Source: Acidimicrobiaceae bacterium
Lineage (GTDB): Bacteria > Actinomycetota > Acidimicrobiia > Acidimicrobiales > UBA8592
Assembly (NCBI GenBank): GCA_002715405.1
Contig: PAZD01000016.1
Span: forward strand, 8,069-15,764
DNA length: 7,696 nucleotides
Direction of reading: 5' to 3'
Under the pieces are notes generated by a model. The model had not been told where the DNA came from. It saw nothing but the letters and a program-made list of their open reading frames with translations, and did not search any database. This document shows, piece after piece, positions 6,273 through 7,696 of the stretch; the first letter of the stretch is position 1; each line of letters opens with the position of its first letter. The position numbers were made by a program, and so were the translations under genes.

Positions 6273-6785
6273 TTAGTAGCACTCCCAATGCGACCATCCG
6301 CCAACATCTAGAAGCCATACCGAGGCATATATGTTTGCGATTGGGTCAAAGGGTGAAGCTCCGTGGAACCCTGCAGCTGTTGCACGGTCATCCCAATATG
6401 AAGGGATGTGCTGCATAAGGCCGGAAGCTCCGCTTTCCGGATTCTTTGCATTCGGGTCGCCTCGGCTTTCGCACCAGAGAACGCGCATGAATGTTTTCTC
6501 TTCTTCTTCAAGTCCGTATTGTTGGAGTGCTTCTACAACCGGGATTCTCCATTGCTCAACCTCTGGTTCATAAATTGCCTCGGCAGTTATCGGCGTGGGT
6601 CTCGGTGTGGGGGTTGGGATCGGGGTTGGGATAGGTTCCGGAGTGGGAGTCGGGATTGGTGTTGGTGTAGCTACCGGTGTCGGAGTTGAGGCTCGTCCAG
6701 AAGTAATTACTGATTGGGTAGAATTCGTACAGGAAAATGTGAAAAGGATAACGAATGCTAGCAGTGCCAAAGATCTTGAACGCAT
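6273..6785 (-). CDS. Small SLT-type lytic transglycosylase-like lipoprotein
   Basis: A 170-residue exported protein in three parts. Residues 1-19 are a lipoprotein-like signal (MRSRS, hydrophobic core, then TFSC with Cys19; the -3 position is not the usual Leu). Residues 34-66 are a TP/PTP-rich linker. Residues 70-170 are a lysozyme-like SLT/Rpf-type domain. VLWCESRGDPNAKNP (102-116) contains the likely catalytic Glu106, and GASGLMQHIPSYW (119-131) is the classic GLMQ motif. DPIANIYASVWLL..GGWSHWECY ends the domain. Cys105 and Cys169 could form a disulfide outside the cell. It should cleave MurNAc-GlcNAc bonds in peptidoglycan, or be an inactive binder. Its ATG overlaps the stop of the SGNH gene by one base (TGATG), with AGGAG 7 bases upstream. 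Confidence 0.87.
   Translation of the reverse strand: MRSRSLALLAFVILFTFSCTNSTQSVITSGRASTPTPVATPTPIPTPTPEPIPTPIPTPTPRPTPITAEAIYEPEVEQWRIPVVEALQQYGLEEEEKTFMRVLWCESRGDPNAKNPESGASGLMQHIPSYWDDRATAAGFHGASPFDPIANIYASVWLLDVGGWSHWECY
6588..6686 (-). repeat. Pro/Thr-rich low-complexity linker repeat
   Basis: This encodes residues 34-66 of the transglycosylase-like lipoprotein, made of irregular TP, PTPTP and IPTP units. On the plus strand it appears as G-rich repeats of GGGNTTGGG type. It probably spaces the catalytic domain from the membrane anchor. The unit is short and imperfect. Confidence 0.8.
6609..6630 (+). other. Canonical G-quadruplex motif on the template strand of the linker
   Basis: Four G-runs of lengths 5, 3, 4 and 3 are separated by loops of 2, 3 and 2 bases (TT, ATC, TT), satisfying the G3+N1-7 rule. 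More GGG runs follow at 6645-6647 and 6652-6654. The gene is on the minus strand, so the G-rich strand is its template. The motif may be only a by-product of proline and threonine codons. Confidence 0.55.
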
Positions 6786-7459
6786 CAGCTAACTCCTAAT
6801 TCGGCGAGGATAAACGCTGTTCGATTAACATAGCCCTCTGGTGAAAGATGAATTCCGTCTTCTTCCAACCAGTTTGTCGTTGCGAACGATTCAAAATCCA
6901 TGACAAAGAGGTTTGCGTGAAGATCTGCTCTTTGGTTGATCGTCTCATTATAGGTATCGTCGGAAATCCATTGATCGGTGTAGAGGTTTAGCCAGTAGAT
7001 ATCGACATTGTTGGGTACCGCAGTGACAGCCCTATCAATAAGTTCTCCAAATTCTTCGGGAGAACTTGAAGCTATATCGTTGGTTCCTAGGGCGAGGATA
7101 ACTGCCCCTTCGACAACGCTGAGGCGTTCAAGTTCAATAATCCCTTGTTGGGTGGTTCGCCCATTTTCAGCGGAAACATAAACATTCGATACTCCAGCAT
7201 CAAAGAGGCTCTGGGTCAACGTAACTCCGTAGATTTCTGTTCCTACCGTCAATGAGTCTCCAATGACGACAACAGCATCCAGTGGAAGGATTTCTAGTTC
7301 AGAAGGTTCGGGTTCAGGAGTTGGGGTTACCGCGACACTAGGAGCTGCTTTTTTTCCATAAGTCGCAATGGAACCGTCCGAAGAACCGCAAGAAGCAAAA
7401 ATTAAACACAGGCACACGAGCGACCAATTCGAAAAACTTTTCTTCTGGTGTATCAACAT
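6785..7459 (-). CDS. SGNH/GDSL-family hydrolase lipoprotein
   Basis: From the ATG at 7459 this is a 224-residue exported SGNH hydrolase. Residues 1-24 form a compact signal (MLIHQKKSFSNW, hydrophobic core, IFASC with Cys24; -3 is Phe rather than Leu). A short TPTPEPEP linker follows (about 46-53). VVVIGDSLTVGTE (63-75) is block I with nucleophile Ser69. ENGRTTQQG (98-106) is block II, and LALGTND (122-128) is block III with Asn127. DGIHLSPEGY (201-210) is block V with Asp201 and His204. It should hydrolyse an ester such as an acyl or O-acetyl group at the cell surface. Earlier in-frame starts exist (ATG at 7489 and 7486, TTG at 7495), but they give an unusually long positively charged region. 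GGAT lies 6 bases before 7459. It is coupled through TGATG to the lytic transglycosylase gene. Confidence 0.86.
   Translation of the reverse strand: MLIHQKKSFSNWSLVCLCLIFASCGSSDGSIATYGKKAAPSVAVTPTPEPEPSELEILPLDAVVVIGDSLTVGTEIYGVTLTQSLFDAGVSNVYVSAENGRTTQQGIIELERLSVVEGAVILALGTNDIASSSPEEFGELIDRAVTAVPNNVDIYWLNLYTDQWISDDTYNETINQRADLHANLFVMDFESFATTNWLEEDGIHLSPEGYVNRTAFILAELGVS
6793..6797 (-). promoter_or_regulatory. Shine-Dalgarno (AGGAG) of the lytic transglycosylase gene
   Basis: It lies inside the final codons of the SGNH gene, 7 bases before the ATG at 6785. Together with the TGATG stop/start overlap it fixes this start and indicates coupled translation. Confidence 0.65.
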
Positions 7460-7494
7460 GGTGAGATCCGGGGAGAGTTTGGGCATCATTCTCA

Positions 7495-7500
7495 AAGCTA
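7495..7500 (-). promoter_or_regulatory. Candidate -10 (TAGCTT) upstream of the SGNH hydrolase gene
   Basis: On the minus strand TAGCTT would start transcription near 7488-7489. That gives either a leader of about 30 bases for the ATG at 7459 or a near-leaderless mRNA for the ATG at 7489 (hexamer at -11 to -6). It overlaps the in-frame TTG at 7495, which argues against that start. Confidence 0.28.
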
Positions 7501-7523
7501 TTTATGAGTTTCGTTTCATACGC

Positions 7524-7529
7524 TATTGT
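7524..7529 (+). promoter_or_regulatory. Candidate -10 (TATTGT) for the DUF385 gene
   Basis: TATTGT matches TATAAT at four of six bases. It lies exactly -12 to -7 from an in-frame GTG at 7536, which would allow a leaderless GTG start. If that GTG is not used, the same promoter gives a 21-base leader before the ATG at 7557. Confidence 0.35.
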
Positions 7530-7556
7530 GTTGGTGTGCCTGTAGAGAATTTCATT

Positions 7557-7696
7557 ATGAAACTAAGTAATAGCTTACACCGCGGCGTGATCAAATTGTC
7601 GGCAGGTCGTAAAGGGTGGGAAGCATACGATATGCCTGTGTTAAAACTCACTACTACTGGGAGGAAATCTGGTTTACCTCGGTCAGTGATGCTCAC
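7557..7696 (+). CDS. Deazaflavin (F420)-dependent nitroreductase family protein (DUF385), N-terminus, cut by window edge
   Basis: Only about 46 codons are inside the window, from MKLSNSLHRG on. PVLKLTTTGRKSGLPRSVML (about residues 27-46) is the distinctive opening strand and TTTGRKSG.PR motif of the Ddn/DUF385 split-barrel family, which binds F420 and reduces quinones or nitro compounds. The missing part would carry the remainder of the barrel. The ATG at 7557 has only a weak AGAGAA upstream. An in-frame GTG at 7536 adds seven residues and has a TANNNT hexamer at the leaderless position, so the true start may be 7536. The gene is divergent from the SGNH hydrolase. Confidence 0.82.
   Translation, partial: MKLSNSLHRGVIKLSAGRKGWEAYDMPVLKLTTTGRKSGLPRSVML

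Noticed and set aside
6588..6686. Short G-rich repeats resembling a minisatellite or CRISPR-like array
   Set aside because: The units are irregular, have no spacers, and are fully explained as a coding Pro/Thr linker.
6595..6792. Plus-strand frame encoding a GVGIGVGIG glycine/valine repeat protein
   Set aside because: It is the reverse complement of the Pro/Thr linker codons of the lytic transglycosylase gene and has no independent support.
1..7696. A single biosynthetic gene cluster (oxidoreductase, oxygenase, aminotransferase, ABM protein)
   Set aside because: The genes alternate strand in at least five separate units, and there is no assembly enzyme, transporter or regulator; these families are common housekeeping or accessory genes in such genomes.

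Overview
The window looks like an ordinary chromosomal stretch of a free-living bacterium that uses coenzyme F420. It begins inside a luciferase-like F420-dependent oxidoreductase and ends inside a deazaflavin (F420)-dependent nitroreductase-family gene. Both families are abundant in Actinomycetota and in Chloroflexota of the SAR202 type. Proline/threonine-rich linkers behind lipoprotein signals, a phytanoyl-CoA dioxygenase-like enzyme, an SDR and an ABM-domain protein fit an uncultured aquatic or marine member of one of those groups. The phylum cannot be fixed from this sequence alone. Coding density is very high, no gap exceeds about 120 bases, and I see no RNA gene, IS element, CRISPR array or phage gene.

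Layout. (1) Minus strand, 1-1238: a DUF1295/steroid-reductase-like membrane protein followed after 17 bases by the F420 oxidoreductase, which is cut by the window edge. (2) Plus strand, 1332-2045: a protein made of two tandem ABM-like (ferredoxin-fold) domains. (3) Minus strand, 2049-4209: an SDR oxidoreductase followed by a class V PLP aminotransferase. (4) Plus strand, 4326-5414: a single-domain rhodanese whose stop codon abuts the start of a DEDDh 3'-5' exonuclease. (5) Minus strand, 5430-7459: an SGNH/GDSL hydrolase lipoprotein overlapping by one base a small lytic-transglycosylase-like lipoprotein, then a phytanoyl-CoA dioxygenase-like enzyme. (6) Plus strand from about 7557: the start of a DUF385 nitroreductase-family protein.

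How the genes work together. The clearest functional unit is the translationally coupled SGNH hydrolase plus lytic transglycosylase. Both look like surface lipoproteins with Pro/Thr linkers, and together they suggest peptidoglycan remodelling. The rhodanese-exonuclease pair and the SDR-aminotransferase pair are clear operons whose joint role is not obvious.

The most interesting structural signal is in translation starts. Several genes that open a transcription unit lack a Shine-Dalgarno sequence but carry a TANNNT hexamer at exactly -12 to -7 from the start codon (starts at 1238, 4326 and 6239, and a possible GTG start at 7536). Genes inside operons have ordinary Shine-Dalgarno sites. This is the pattern expected of leaderless mRNAs. 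I did not find a convincing new multi-gene defence, mobile or biosynthetic system.
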